Source of the DNA: an uncultured Clostridia bacterium
GTDB lineage: Bacteria > Bacillota > Clostridia > Christensenellales > Borkfalkiaceae
Direction of reading: 5' to 3'
Assembly (NCBI GenBank): GCA_944327465.1
Contig: CALVHH010000010.1
Location: 1-61,202, forward strand
DNA: 61,202 bases
Under the pieces are notes generated by a model, which saw nothing but the letters and a program-made list of their open reading frames with translations, was not told where the DNA came from and searched no databases. Shown here one piece after another: positions 15,133-25,900 of this stretch. Position numbers and translations under genes: made by a program. Within the stretch, counting starts at the first letter, position 1; every line of letters begins with the position of its first letter.

Positions 15133-16554
15133 ATGGGCGGTTTTTTCGGTTCGGTCAAGAAGTCTGATGCCGTATTCGACGTGTTTATCGGCACCGACTA
15201 TCACTCCCACCTGGGCACAAAGCGCGGCGGCATGGCTGCATACGACAGCCGCATAGGTCTCCAGCGCGAAATACACAACATTGAAAACGCGCCATTCCGC
15301 ACGAAGTTCGAGCGCGTCCTCTCCGAAATGCACGGCAACGCTGCGATAGGCTGCATTTCGGATACCGATCCCCAGCCCCTCTTGATGGTCTCCAAGCTGG
15401 GCAAGTACGCCATAAGCACTATAGGTATCATAAACAACACCGATGAGCTCATGGCAAAGATACTCGCCCGCGGCGGCTATTTCGATGCAATGACTGGCAG
15501 CAAGGTCAACGCCAACGAACTTGTAGCCGCCCTCATCAACACCAAGGATTCGTACGTTGAGGGCATACGCTACGCTCAGGAGAGCATAGACGGCACTGCT
15601 TCGATACTGCTTCTCACCGATCACGGCACAATAATAGCCGCAAGGGACAAGGTGGGCAGGCTGCCCATTCAGATAGGCAAGGGACCCGAAGGCTACTGCG
15701 CCTCGTTCGAAAGTTTTGCCTATCGCAAGCTCGGCTATACCGACTATCGCGAACTCGGTCCCGGCGAAATAGTCGAAATTTCGGCAGAAGGCGTCACACA
15801 GCTCGCGCCTCCCGGTCAAAAGATGCGCGTGTGCGCCTTCCTCTGGTCGTACTACGGCTATCCCACGTCGTCGTATGAGGGCGTCAACGTCGAAATGATG
15901 CGCTGCAAAAACGGCGAGATCTTTGCCCGCGAGGATGCAAAGACGCACGATATCCACGGCATCGACTATGTCGGCGGCGTGCCCGATTCGGGTACCCCCC
16001 ATGCAATAGGCTATGCAAACGCCTGCAAAGTGCCGTTTGCTCGCCCCTATATAAAGTATACTCCCACGTGGTCGCGTTCGTTCATGCCGGTAAACCAGGC
16101 AGACCGCAACCGCGTGGCAAAAATGAAGCTCATCCCCGTGCACGAACTCATCGAAGGCAAGCGTCTGCTGCTTGTCGACGATTCCATAGTCCGCGGCACC
16201 CAGCTCAAAGAGACCGTCGACTTCCTTTACTCGCACGGAGCAAAGGCGGTGCACATGCGTTCGGCGTGCCCGCCCATAATGTACGGCTGCAAATATCTCA
16301 ATTTCTCCCGTTCGTCCGGCGACATGGATTTAATAACTCGCCGCGTAATGGCTGAGCTCGAAGGCGACGAGGCAATAAACCATCTCGAAGAGTACTGCAG
16401 CTCGCAGACCGAGCGCGGCAAGGCAATGCGCCGGGCAATCTGCGATAAATTCCAGTTCGAATCGCTTGAATTCCAGTCGCTCGAAGGTCTCATCGAGGCG
16501 ATAGGAATAGATAAGTGTAAGTTGTGTACTTACTGCTGGACAGGTCAGGAATAA
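15133..16554 (+). CDS. PurF-like amidophosphoribosyltransferase homologue lacking the N-terminal cysteine
   Basis: A 473-residue protein with the full PurF architecture: a class II glutaminase-type N-domain and a PRPP-binding phosphoribosyltransferase domain (LLLVDDSIVRGTQ, about 341-353). However, it begins MGGFFGS where catalytic PurF has Cys1-Gly-Val-Phe-Gly, so the nucleophilic cysteine is replaced by Gly and no propeptide is present. The C-terminal CKLCTYCW cysteines resemble the iron-sulfur ligands of PurF. Similar MGGFFG-type proteins are known to me from Bacteroides and some Clostridia. A canonical PurF lies immediately downstream. The protein may work with free ammonia, have a regulatory role, or make another ribosylamine; the sequence does not decide. 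Confidence 0.85.
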   Translation: MGGFFGSVKKSDAVFDVFIGTDYHSHLGTKRGGMAAYDSRIGLQREIHNIENAPFRTKFERVLSEMHGNAAIGCISDTDPQPLLMVSKLGKYAISTIGIINNTDELMAKILARGGYFDAMTGSKVNANELVAALINTKDSYVEGIRYAQESIDGTASILLLTDHGTIIAARDKVGRLPIQIGKGPEGYCASFESFAYRKLGYTDYRELGPGEIVEISAEGVTQLAPPGQKMRVCAFLWSYYGYPTSSYEGVNVEMMRCKNGEIFAREDAKTHDIHGIDYVGGVPDSGTPHAIGYANACKVPFARPYIKYTPTWSRSFMPVNQADRNRVAKMKLIPVHELIEGKRLLLVDDSIVRGTQLKETVDFLYSHGAKAVHMRSACPPIMYGCKYLNFSRSSGDMDLITRRVMAELEGDEAINHLEEYCSSQTERGKAMRRAICDKFQFESLEFQSLEGLIEAIGIDKCKLCTYCWTGQE

Positions 16555-16590
16555 TATTTTTATCGTGATAGGCTTCGCATCTCATTGTCG

Positions 16591-16845
16591 CGCTTACGGG
16601 TCCGCTCAGTCACTTACGTCATTGTAAGCTCCTTCGCGCCTTCCGCACGCTCCTCGACCTGCTCGCCTCTGACGATAAAACACCCTGCAATTGCCTGATT
16701 TTTCGCCATGCGGCGCAATACTGCTTTGAGCTTGCGTTCGTCCTCGGTCACATACGTCCTTGTATGCTCCCGTCGGGATGAGTCGCGCTCGCCTTGTCTT
16801 GCTTGCAACTTTTGCACGAAAATCACCCTGCAATTGTCTGATTTG
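16591..16845 (+). repeat. Two degenerate direct copies of an intergenic repeat in a 363-bp gap
   Basis: The gap 16555-16917 has no convincing gene. It holds two imperfect direct copies of roughly 112-116 bp (about 16591-16702 and 16730-16845). Matching landmarks are CACTTACGTCATTGTAAGCT (16611) versus CACATACGTCCTTGTATGCT (16749), each able to form a small hairpin, and CACCCTGCAATTG at 16681 and 16824. Short minus-strand frames across the copies look like chance. It resembles a dispersed intergenic element. Confidence 0.6.
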
Positions 16846-16917
16846 TTTATCTTGCGGCGAATACCTGTTTGATCTGTATTTGCCCCGGCTGCCTATTAAT
16901 CACATCCCAATTATTAT

Positions 16918-18330
16918 ATGGACGAAATCCAATCGGAAATTTTTGAAGACTGCGGCGTGTTCGGCGTCTATTCGCAGGAAAACAGCAGCGTTGCTTCAAC
17001 TGTCTACTACGGGCTATACGCCCTTCAGCATCGCGGACAGGAGAGCGCCGGCATAGCTGTGGCTTATGCCGATAAAATAGTCTGCCACAAGGGCATGGGG
17101 CTCGTGTCCGAAGCCTTTGCGGGCGGCGAGTGCGAAAAACTCCCCGAAGGCGACATCGCAATAGGTCATGTCCGCTATTCCACTACCGGTGCAAGCACAG
17201 TGCTCAATGCCCAGCCCGTCGTCTTTACGGGCAAGTGCGGCAGGATGGCGCTCGCGCACAACGGCAATCTCACCAACGCCGCTTCACTCCGTGCGGCAAT
17301 GATAGAGCGCAACGCCGTCTTTCAGACGACTATAGATTCCGAAGTCATGGCTGTCGTCATAAACAGTCTTTCGGATGGCGACGTGCTCACGGGCATAAAG
17401 CGCGCTTGTCCGCTGTTCAGGGGCTCGTACGCGCTCGTCGTCATGACGGCGGATAAGCTCATCGCCGTGCGCGACCCCTACGGCATTCGCCCGCTGTGCA
17501 TAGGCACCATAGTCGACGACTACGTCGTCGCCAGCGAAAGCTGCGCCCTCGACGCCGTCGGCGCCTCGTTCATGCGCGACGTAAAGCCCGGCGAAATAGT
17601 CGTCATCGACTCTTCGGGTGTACACTCGCACATGATGGACGGGTTGCCCGACCGCGGCGGACTGTGCATCTTCGAATACGTCTACTTTGCCCGCCACGAT
17701 TCGGTCATAGACGGCTGCAGCGTGTACGCCGCCAGAAAGGAGGCGGGCAGACTGCTTGCCAAATATTATCCAGTCGAGGCGGATATCGTTTCGGGTGTGC
17801 CCGATTCCGCAAACGTCGCCGCGCACGGCTACGCCGAAGTCAGCGGCATACCCTTTGTCGAAGCGCTCGCCAAGAACAGATATGTCGGGCGCACGTTCAT
17901 TCAGCCCGACCAGCGGCGGCGCGAAGAGGGGGTGAACATAAAGATGAACGCCCTGCGCGCAAACGTCTCGGGCAAGAGGGTAGTGCTCATAGATGACTCC
18001 ATAGTCCGCGGCACCACTATGCGCAAGATAGTAAAAATGCTCAAGGCGGCAGGCGCCTCACAGGTGCACCTGCGCATCTGTTCGCCCAAGGTCTGTCATC
18101 CCTGTCACCTCGGCATTGACATGCAGACTTCCGGTCAGCTCATCGGCGCCTATCACAGCGAAGAGCAGATATGTTCATCGCTCGGCGCCGACAGTTTAAA
18201 ATATCTCACCGTCGAGCAGCTCATCAGCACATGCCCGCAGGTGTCTGTGGGCTTCTGTACGGGCTGTTTCACGGGCGACTATCCCTACCCCGCCCGCGAC
18301 TGCGACGGCGACAAATTGAAATTCGAATAA
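16918..18330 (+). CDS. purF: Amidophosphoribosyltransferase PurF
   Basis: Catalyses the first committed purine step, making 5-phosphoribosylamine from PRPP and glutamine. The 470-residue precursor has an 11-residue propeptide followed by Cys12-GVFGVY, the nucleophile exposed after self-processing. LQHRGQESAGIAV (about 37-49), the PRPP motif VVLIDDSIVRGTT (about 354-366) and C-terminal cysteines in a VGFCTGCFTGDYP segment, consistent with the [4Fe-4S]-containing Bacillus-type enzyme, are present. No Shine-Dalgarno is evident directly before the ATG and the preceding 363 bp is repetitive, so it may have its own promoter or unusual initiation. Confidence 0.96.
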   Translation: MDEIQSEIFEDCGVFGVYSQENSSVASTVYYGLYALQHRGQESAGIAVAYADKIVCHKGMGLVSEAFAGGECEKLPEGDIAIGHVRYSTTGASTVLNAQPVVFTGKCGRMALAHNGNLTNAASLRAAMIERNAVFQTTIDSEVMAVVINSLSDGDVLTGIKRACPLFRGSYALVVMTADKLIAVRDPYGIRPLCIGTIVDDYVVASESCALDAVGASFMRDVKPGEIVVIDSSGVHSHMMDGLPDRGGLCIFEYVYFARHDSVIDGCSVYAARKEAGRLLAKYYPVEADIVSGVPDSANVAAHGYAEVSGIPFVEALAKNRYVGRTFIQPDQRRREEGVNIKMNALRANVSGKRVVLIDDSIVRGTTMRKIVKMLKAAGASQVHLRICSPKVCHPCHLGIDMQTSGQLIGAYHSEEQICSSLGADSLKYLTVEQLISTCPQVSVGFCTGCFTGDYPYPARDCDGDKLKFE

Positions 18331-18349
18331 CTTAAGAGAGGTAATAATA

Positions 18350-19369
18350 ATGGCAATATCTTATAAAGACAGCGGCGTCGACGTTGAAAGGGGCTACGAA
18401 GCGGTAAGGCTCATGCGCAGCCACGTTCAGTCGACCTATACCGAGGGCGTCCTCGGCGACATCGGCTCGTTCGGCGGCTTCTTCGCCCTGCCCAAGGGCT
18501 ACAAAAACCCCGTGCTCGTTTCGGGCACCGACGGCGTAGGCACCAAACTCAAGTATGCCTTTATAGCAGATAAACACGATACCATAGGCATCGATGCCGT
18601 GGCAATGTGCGTCAACGACATAGTCTGCCAGGGCGCAAAGCCTCTCTTTTTCCTCGACTATTTTGCAACGGGCAGGCTGTCGCCCGAAGTAGTGGCAACC
18701 GTTGTTTCGGGCGTGGCAGAAGGCTGCCGCCAGAGCGGCGCCGCTCTTGTCGGCGGCGAAACTGCCGAAATGCCCGGCTTTTATCCCGACGGCGAATACG
18801 ACATCGCCGGTTTTGCGGTGGGCATAGTCGATAAAAATAAAGTCATCAACGGCAAAAAGATAAAGTCTGGCGATGTGCTCATCGGCATCAAGTCGAGCGG
18901 TATCCACTCCAACGGCTATTCGCTCGTCAGAAAGCTGTGGGGCGAGGACATACAAACTCTTTCAAAGTACGATGAAGAGCTGGGCGCAGCCCCCATCGAC
19001 GTGCTCCTCACCCCCACAAGGATTTACGTCAATTCCATACTGCAGCTCATCGAAAAGGTAAAAGTCAAGGGCATAGCCCACATAACGGGCGGCGGCTTTA
19101 TCGAAAATATCCCCCGCATCTTCCCCGAAGGCATCGGCTGCCGCATCGATACAAAATCTTACGAAGTGCCGCCCGTCTTTCAAATCATGCAAAAAAGAGC
19201 CAAAATCACCAAACAACAGGCGTATAATACCTTCAATATGGGCATTGGCATGGTACTATGCGTGGCAAAGAAGGATGTCGAAGCTGCAATCGCTCAGCTT
19301 GAATCGACGGGTGAACAGTGCGTCGTGCTTGGCAAGACGTGCAAGGGCAGCGGGGTAAAACTCAATTGA
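18350..19369 (+). CDS. purM: AIR synthetase PurM
   Basis: ATP-dependent cyclisation of FGAM to aminoimidazole ribonucleotide. The 339-residue protein shows DAGVD-type start (YKDSGVDVERGYEAV), the SGTDGVGTKLK loop (about 58-68), GGETAEMPGFY (about 137-147) and SSGIHSNGYSLVRK (about 183-196). AGAGAGG precedes the ATG, 20 nt after purF. Its stop overlaps the TTG start of purN. Confidence 0.97.
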   Translation: MAISYKDSGVDVERGYEAVRLMRSHVQSTYTEGVLGDIGSFGGFFALPKGYKNPVLVSGTDGVGTKLKYAFIADKHDTIGIDAVAMCVNDIVCQGAKPLFFLDYFATGRLSPEVVATVVSGVAEGCRQSGAALVGGETAEMPGFYPDGEYDIAGFAVGIVDKNKVINGKKIKSGDVLIGIKSSGIHSNGYSLVRKLWGEDIQTLSKYDEELGAAPIDVLLTPTRIYVNSILQLIEKVKVKGIAHITGGGFIENIPRIFPEGIGCRIDTKSYEVPPVFQIMQKRAKITKQQAYNTFNMGIGMVLCVAKKDVEAAIAQLESTGEQCVVLGKTCKGSGVKLN

Positions 19370-19992
19370 AACGCATAGCTGTATTCGCCAGCGGCGGCGG
19401 CACCGATTTTCAGTCCGTCATCGACGCAAACGCCAAGGAGCACTTCTGCGAAATCGTCTGTCTTATAGCTTCCAAGGCGGGCATAGGCGCAATAGAAAGG
19501 GCGCAGCGCTGCGGTATACCGCACGCCGTTTATGCAAAAAAGGACTATCCCGATATCGAAGAGCTCTACCGCGAGCTCGCCTATCGCCTCAACATGCAGG
19601 GCGTCGACTATATAGTGCTCGCGGGCTGGCTCAAGATAATCCCGCAAAGCTTTATCGAAGCTTTCAAAGACAGGATAATAAACATCCATCCGTCGCTCAT
19701 TCCCGCCTTCTGCGGCAGCGGCTACTACGGGCTAAAAGTCCACAGGGCGGTGATCGATTACGGGGCGAAGGTCTCGGGCTGCACCGTGCACTTTGTCAAC
19801 GAAGTGCCCGACGGCGGCGCCATAATAGCCCAGAGCGCCGTCAAAGTGGAGGAAGACGACACTCCCGAAAGTCTGCAGGCAAAGATACTCGAAGTCGAGC
19901 ATCGCCTGCTGCCCGAGTGCGTAAAGCAGCTCTGCCTCGGCAATATCGTAAAAGAGGGCAGAAAGGTCATCATCAAGCAAAATAATCAATGA
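19366..19992 (+). CDS. purN: GAR transformylase PurN
   Basis: Transfers a formyl group from 10-formyl-THF to glycinamide ribonucleotide. The 208-residue product begins with KRIAVFASGGGTDFQSVI, the phosphate-binding loop, and carries INIHPSLIPAF (about 103-113, catalytic Asn/His) and the VHFVNEVPDGGAII segment with the catalytic Asp. The start is a TTG at 19366 overlapping the purM stop (TTGA), preceded by GGGG; an upstream in-frame ATG would add 16 unrelated residues encoded inside purM. Slightly longer than some PurN because of the C-terminal KVIIKQNNQ tail. Confidence 0.95.
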   Translation: MKRIAVFASGGGTDFQSVIDANAKEHFCEIVCLIASKAGIGAIERAQRCGIPHAVYAKKDYPDIEELYRELAYRLNMQGVDYIVLAGWLKIIPQSFIEAFKDRIINIHPSLIPAFCGSGYYGLKVHRAVIDYGAKVSGCTVHFVNEVPDGGAIIAQSAVKVEEDDTPESLQAKILEVEHRLLPECVKQLCLGNIVKEGRKVIIKQNNQ

Positions 19993-20006
19993 GAGGTTAA
20001 GATAAT

Positions 20007-21626
20007 ATGGAAATGAAAAAGAGGGCGCTCGTCAGCGTATCCGACAAGGCGGGCATAGTCGATTTTTGCAAAGGGCTTGCGGAGTGCGGCTTTGAAATCA
20101 TCTCTACCGGCGGCACCGCAAAGGCGTTAAAGGACGCCGGGCTCAAGGTGATAGGCATATCCGATATCACGGGCTTTCCCGAATGTCTCGACGGCAGGGT
20201 AAAGACGCTCCATCCCAACGTCCATGCAGGACTGCTCGCCATGCGCTCCAATCCCGAGCACATGAAGCAGCTCGAAGAGCTCGGCATCAACACCATCGAT
20301 ATAGTCTGCGTCAATCTCTATCCCTTCAAAGCCACCCTCGCCAAGGGTGCCGACTTTGCCGAATGTATCGAAAACATCGATATCGGCGGTCCCACCATGA
20401 TAAGGGCGGCGGCAAAGAACTATCAGGACGTCGCGGTAATCGTCGACCCCGCCGACTATGAAAAGGTGCTCTCCGAACTCAAGGCGGGCGGGGTGTCGCT
20501 CGAAACCAAAAAGTACCTCCAGTACAAGGTTTTCGCGCACACCGCCGTGTACGACAGCCTCATTTCCAACTACCTCGCTTCGCAGCTCGGCATAACCTTC
20601 CCCGACAGCGTCACCTTCGCCTACGAAAAGGCTCAGGACATGCGCTACGGCGAAAATCCCCAGCAGCAGGCAGTATTTTACAACGAACAGTTCATCCGCC
20701 CGGGCTCGCTCTCGTCGGCAAAACAGCTGTGGGGCAAGGAGCTGTCGTACAACAACATCAACGACGCAAACGGCGCGCTCGAACTTTTAAAGGAGTTCGG
20801 CTCCACGCCCGCGGTAGTCGCCTGCAAGCACGCCAACCCCTGCGGCGTCGGCACGGGCGAAAGCATATACGAAGCGTACATGCGCGCCTATACTTCCGAC
20901 CCCGTTTCTGTGTTCGGCGGCATACTTGCAATAAACGGTGAGGTCGACGGCGCCACCGCCGAGGAAATAAACAAAATTTTCATTGAAATAGTCATGGCTC
21001 CCTCATACTCCGAGGAGGCATTGCGCATACTCGAAGGCAAAAAGAATATCCGCCTTCTTCAGATAGAAGACATCTCCGCGCCCCGCGCCGCCGACGCGTA
21101 CGACATGAAAAAGGTCTACGGCGGTCTGCTCGTGCAGCAGTACGACGGCACGCTCATCCGCAACGAGGACATGTCCCTCTTCACCAAAAAGGCAGAGGTG
21201 GAGGAAAAGGTGCTCTCTTCGGGCAAGACGCGCACCGTCTACGGTCTCGGCGTCGTCACCGACCGCGCTCCCACCCCCGACGAGGTCGAAGCTCTCATGT
21301 TCGCATGGCGCGTCGTCAAGCACACAAAGTCCAACGCCATCGTCATCGGCAAAAAGGGCAGAACTACGGGCATAGGCATGGGTCAGACCAACCGCATCTG
21401 GGCGGCTCAGCAGGCGATCGCTCACGCCGGCGATGAGGCAAAGGGCTCCGTAATGGCGTCCGACGCCTTCTTCCCCTTCCCCGACTGCGTCGAAGAGTGC
21501 GTAAAGGCGGGCATAACCGCAATAATCCAGCCGGGCGGCTCAATTCAGGACAAGGCGTCCGTCGAAGCCTGCAACGCAGCCGGCATAGCAATGGTATTTG
21601 TCGGCGACAGGCACTTCAAACACTGA
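20007..21626 (+). CDS. purH: Bifunctional AICAR transformylase/IMP cyclohydrolase PurH
   Basis: Completes IMP synthesis. The N-terminal methylglyoxal-synthase-like cyclohydrolase domain (about 1-150) contains [18 protein letters not shown] and GRVKTLHP. The larger transformylase domain (about 195-539) includes [21 protein letters not shown] (Lys-His active site) and [10 protein letters not shown]. At 539 residues it is a little longer than the typical 510-525. GAGAGG lies before the ATG; an alternative ATG two codons later is possible. It follows purN by 14 nt. Confidence 0.97.
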   Translation: MEMKKRALVSVSDKAGIVDFCKGLAECGFEIISTGGTAKALKDAGLKVIGISDITGFPECLDGRVKTLHPNVHAGLLAMRSNPEHMKQLEELGINTIDIVCVNLYPFKATLAKGADFAECIENIDIGGPTMIRAAAKNYQDVAVIVDPADYEKVLSELKAGGVSLETKKYLQYKVFAHTAVYDSLISNYLASQLGITFPDSVTFAYEKAQDMRYGENPQQQAVFYNEQFIRPGSLSSAKQLWGKELSYNNINDANGALELLKEFGSTPAVVACKHANPCGVGTGESIYEAYMRAYTSDPVSVFGGILAINGEVDGATAEEINKIFIEIVMAPSYSEEALRILEGKKNIRLLQIEDISAPRAADAYDMKKVYGGLLVQQYDGTLIRNEDMSLFTKKAEVEEKVLSSGKTRTVYGLGVVTDRAPTPDEVEALMFAWRVVKHTKSNAIVIGKKGRTTGIGMGQTNRIWAAQQAIAHAGDEAKGSVMASDAFFPFPDCVEECVKAGITAIIQPGGSIQDKASVEACNAAGIAMVFVGDRHFKH

Positions 21627-21665
21627 TATACAGCAATTTTTTACATAAGTTTTTCAAGGTGAACA

Positions 21666-22946
21666 ATGAACGTACTCGTCATAGGCAACGGCGGCAGGGA
21701 GCATGCCATCCTTCTCGCCCTCAAAAAGAGCCCGCTCGTAGATAAGCTCTACTGCATGAAGGGCAACGCGGGCACGGCGCAGATAGCGCAGAACGTCGAT
21801 GTGGACTACATGGATGCTCAGGCCGTGAAGCAGTTTGCCCTCTCCCATCCCGAAATAGATTACTATGTCGTCACTCCCGACGACCCCCTCGCGATAGGCA
21901 TAGTCGACGTGCTCGAAGGTATAGGCAAGCGCTGCTTCGGTCCCTCCAAGTGCGCCGCAGTCATCGAATCGAGCAAGGCGTTTGCCAAGGAGCTAATGAA
22001 AAAGTACTCCATCCCCACGGCAAAGAGCGCCACTTTCTCAAATTACGGCGACGCTTTGGAATACGTCCGTTCGCAGGGCGCTCCCATAGTTTTAAAGGCA
22101 GACGGACTCGCCCTCGGCAAGGGCGTGCTCATCTGCAAGACTTTAAAGGAGGCGGAAGAGGGCTTAAAGGAGATAATGCTCGACAGAGCCTTCGGCAAGG
22201 CGGGCGACAAGATTGTCATAGAAGAGTGCATGCGCGGTCTTAAGTACGACCCCGGCGAAGAGGTCTCCGTCCTCGCCTTTACCGACGGCAAGACCATCGT
22301 CCCCATGATAACCTCGTGCGACCACAAGCGTGCGGGCGACGGCGACACAGGGCTCAATACCGGGGGCATGGGTACGTTTTCGCCCTGCCCGTTCTGGACG
22401 GACGAACTCGCCGGCGAGGTACTGAACAAAATAATGATCCCCACCATGAACGCCATGAACGCCGAGGGCAGAACTTTTAAAGGCTGTCTATACTTCGGAC
22501 TCATGCGTACGCCCGAAGGCATGAAGGTGGTCGAATACAATTCGCGCTTCGGCGACCCCGAAACGCAGGTCGTGCTGCCCATGTTAAAGACCGACCTCAT
22601 GGAGATATTTCTTGCAGTCACCGAAGAAAGGCTCGCCGATATAGATATCGAGTGGCAGGACGGCGCCTGCGTGTGCGTTGTGCTTGCAAGCGGCGGCTAT
22701 CCCGTGTCCTATCGCAAGGGCGAGGAGATAACCATAGGCGATGTGGGCGACTGCACTGTCATTCACGCCGGCACGGCAATAAAGGACGGTAAGCTCGTCA
22801 CCAACGGCGGCAGGGTGCTCGGCGTGGTCGCCAGGGGTGCCGATATCGACGAGGCGCGCAAAAAGGCGTACGCCGCCTGCGAAAACATAAGCTGGAACGG
22901 AATGTATTACAGGCACGACATCGGCATCAAATACCGCGAGGGATGA
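21666..22946 (+). CDS. purD: GAR synthetase PurD
   Basis: Joins glycine to phosphoribosylamine with ATP. This 426-residue ATP-grasp enzyme starts MNVLVIGNGGREHAI, the N-domain glycine motif, followed by DDPLAIGIVD, LKADGLALGKGVLIC (about 143-157, ATP-binding lid) and EYNSRFGDPETQ (about 285-296, metal/ATP site). AAGGTG lies before the ATG. The gene is 40 nt after purH and overlaps the start region of purL. Confidence 0.97.
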   Translation: MNVLVIGNGGREHAILLALKKSPLVDKLYCMKGNAGTAQIAQNVDVDYMDAQAVKQFALSHPEIDYYVVTPDDPLAIGIVDVLEGIGKRCFGPSKCAAVIESSKAFAKELMKKYSIPTAKSATFSNYGDALEYVRSQGAPIVLKADGLALGKGVLICKTLKEAEEGLKEIMLDRAFGKAGDKIVIEECMRGLKYDPGEEVSVLAFTDGKTIVPMITSCDHKRAGDGDTGLNTGGMGTFSPCPFWTDELAGEVLNKIMIPTMNAMNAEGRTFKGCLYFGLMRTPEGMKVVEYNSRFGDPETQVVLPMLKTDLMEIFLAVTEERLADIDIEWQDGACVCVVLASGGYPVSYRKGEEITIGDVGDCTVIHAGTAIKDGKLVTNGGRVLGVVARGADIDEARKKAYAACENISWNGMYYRHDIGIKYREG

Positions 22947-22948
22947 GT

Positions 22949-25900
22949 ATGATTTATAGGATTTTTGTAGAAAAAAAGGACAATCTTCAGGCAAAAAAAG
23001 TCATTCAGGATATAAAAAACCTCTTAAAGATAGACGTTGAAGACGTCAGAAAGCTGCTTCGCTACGATGTGGAGGGAATGACGGAGGAAGAGTTCGGCGC
23101 AGCCGTACCCACAGTCTTTTCCGAACCTCCCGTCGACGACATATATTTGGAAAATGTTGAGTTCGGCGAAGGCTACAAGGTGTTTGCAATAGCCTATCTC
23201 ACCGGTCAGTACGACCAGCGCGCCGACAGCGCGGCGCAGTGCGTGCAGCTGCTCACCCAAGGCGAAAGGCCGCTCATCAAGTGCGCCAACGTGTATGCCG
23301 TAAAGGGCGTGACGGATGCCGATCTCGTCCGCATAAAGAAGCATTTGATCAACCCCGTCGAAAGCGAAGAGGTTTCTCTCGATAAGCCTTCGTCCCTCGC
23401 CCACGTGACTGTGGAGGCAGAGGACGTCAAAGATATCAAGGGCTTCACCGCAATGAGCGATGAAGAGATAGCCGCATACCACAAAAAGATGGGCTTTGCA
23501 ATGTCCGTGGCAGACCTTGCGTTCGTGCGCGACTATTTTATCTCGGAAAAGCGCGACCCTACCGAAACAGAGATAAAGGTCATCGATACCTATTGGTCGG
23601 ATCACTGTCGTCACACCACGTTTGCCACAAGGATAAGCAAGGTAGAGGTATCTTCGGACAATCCCCGCATAAACGAGGCTTTAAAGCTGTACAACGACCT
23701 GTTTGCCGAACTGTATGCGGACAGGACGGATAAGTACCCCTGCCTCATGGACATAGCTACCATAGCAGTCAAAAAGCTCAAAAAGGATGGTCTCTTGGAT
23801 AATCTCGACCAGTCGGACGAGATCAACGCCTGCTCCATAAACATAGACGTCACGCTCGACGGCAAGCCCGAAAAGTACACCGTCATGTTCAAAAACGAAA
23901 CGCACAACCACCCCACCGAAATAGAACCGTTCGGCGGCGCGGCTACCTGTCTCGGCGGCGCGATACGCGACCCTCTTTCGGGCAGAACGTACGTGCTGCA
24001 GGCAATGCGCGTCACGGGCGCAGCCGACCCCAACGAATCTATCGAAGACACCATGCACGGCAAGCTCCCCCAAAGGGTGATAACCACAACTGCGGCTGCG
24101 GGCTTCTCGTCGTACGGCAACCAGATAGGACTTGCCACCGGTCAGGTAGACGAAGTCTATCACCCCGGCTACAAGGCAAAGAGGCTTGAAACGGGCTTTG
24201 TAGTGGGCGGCGCCCGCTCGGATATGATTTACCGCGCCAAGCCCTGCAAGGGCGACGTCATCATTCTGCTCGGCGGCGAAACGGGGCGCGACGGCTGCGG
24301 CGGCGCCACCGGTTCTTCCAAGGCGCACGATGAAAAATCCGTTCAGACGTGCGGCGCCGAAGTTCAGAAGGGCAACGCCCTGACCGAAAGAAAGCTCCAG
24401 CGCCTCTTTTTGAACAAGGAAGCAACTCGCCTCATCAAAAAGTGCAACGACTTCGGCGCGGGCGGCGTGTCGGTGGCTATAGGCGAACTTGCCGACGGGC
24501 TCATAATCGAGCTCGACAAAGTTCCCAAAAAGTACGAAGGGCTTTCGGGCACCGAACTTGCAATATCCGAATCCCAGGAGAGGATGGCGGTGGTAGTCGC
24601 TGCGGGCGACGTCGATAAATTCATAGCTCTCGCCGCCGAAGAAAACCTCGCCGCAACGCCCGTCGCCACGGTTACCGACGACAGGCGCATGAAGATGTAT
24701 CACCGCGGCAGGGCTATAGTAGATATCTCACGCGATTTCCTCGATACCAACGGCGTAAACCAGGTCACCGAAGCCGCGATATACGACAAGGCAACGCATT
24801 TCTTCGATGACGTCGAAGGCGATTGCGATTTTGCCGAAAAGATGGAACAAGTGCTCTCGCAGCTCAACGTCTGCTCCAAGAAGGGGCTTGCCGAAATGTT
24901 CGATTCCACGATAGGCGCCCGCTCGGTCTACATGCCCTTCGGCGGCAGGCGCCAGCTCACGCCCGTCACCGCAATGGCAGCCAAGGTCATCGGCGGCGAA
25001 ACGGACGATTGCACTGTTTCTGCCTACGGTTTCTGCCCCGAGCTCATGTCGTCGTCGCCATTCACGGGTGCAATATATTCCATAGTCGCCTCGGTGGCAA
25101 AGGTAGTTGCCGCGGGCGCCGACTACAGGGATATAAGGCTGACGCTGCAGGAATTCTTCATGCGGCTAAGGGATGACAAAAAGCGCTGGGGCGTGCCCCT
25201 TGCGGCGCTGCTCGGCGCACTGTATGCCCAGATAAATCTCGGGCTGGGCGCAATAGGCGGCAAGGACTCCATGAGCGGCACGTTCGAACATATCGACGTG
25301 CCCCCCACGCTCATATCCTTTGCCCTCGCGCCCGCCAAGGCGTCAAAGCTCATAACCAACGTCGCCGAAGATGAAAACGTAAAATTCTATCTCCTTCCCA
25401 TGAAGAAGGACGAGTGGAGCATCCCCGACTTCGGCTACTTAAAGAAGCTCTACTCGGTAGTGCACGAAAATATTTTAAACGGCAATATCGTCACCGCCAC
25501 CGTCGTCGAAAAGGGCGGCGCTGCAGCGGCAGTTGCAAAGAGCTGCATGGGCAACGGCAAGGGCTTTGCATTCGCCTGCGATCTTTCCCGCCTGTTCAAA
25601 GAGAGCTACGGCGACCTCGTCGTTGCGTGCAACAACCCCTATGCGCTCAACGGCATAGAGGTGGTGCTTTTGGGCTCCCCCACGGCAGACGGCGAGTTTA
25701 CTTTCGGCGACCAAAAAATTTCCCTCGCCCGCGCAGAGAGCAGCTATATTTCCAAGCTCAACGGCGTGTTCCCCGTCACTGCGCCCGCTTCGGGCGATAT
25801 ACCCGCCTGCGACTATACGGGCGGACAGAAGTATAAAAATATCTCCACAAAGATTGCGCGCCCCCGCGTGTTCATACCCGCCTTCCCCGGCACGAACTGC

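Noticed and set aside
14380-16254. 624-codon minus-strand open frame opposite purC and the PurF-like gene
   Set aside because: A shadow of GC-rich codon usage on the sense strand; the protein has no recognisable motif while the sense genes are clearly real. The same applies to large antisense frames opposite apbE, purL and the PolC-like gene.
16606-16833. Two overlapping minus-strand frames in the purine-operon gap
   Set aside because: They cross the degenerate repeat copies in different frames, with no ribosome-binding site or protein-like conservation.
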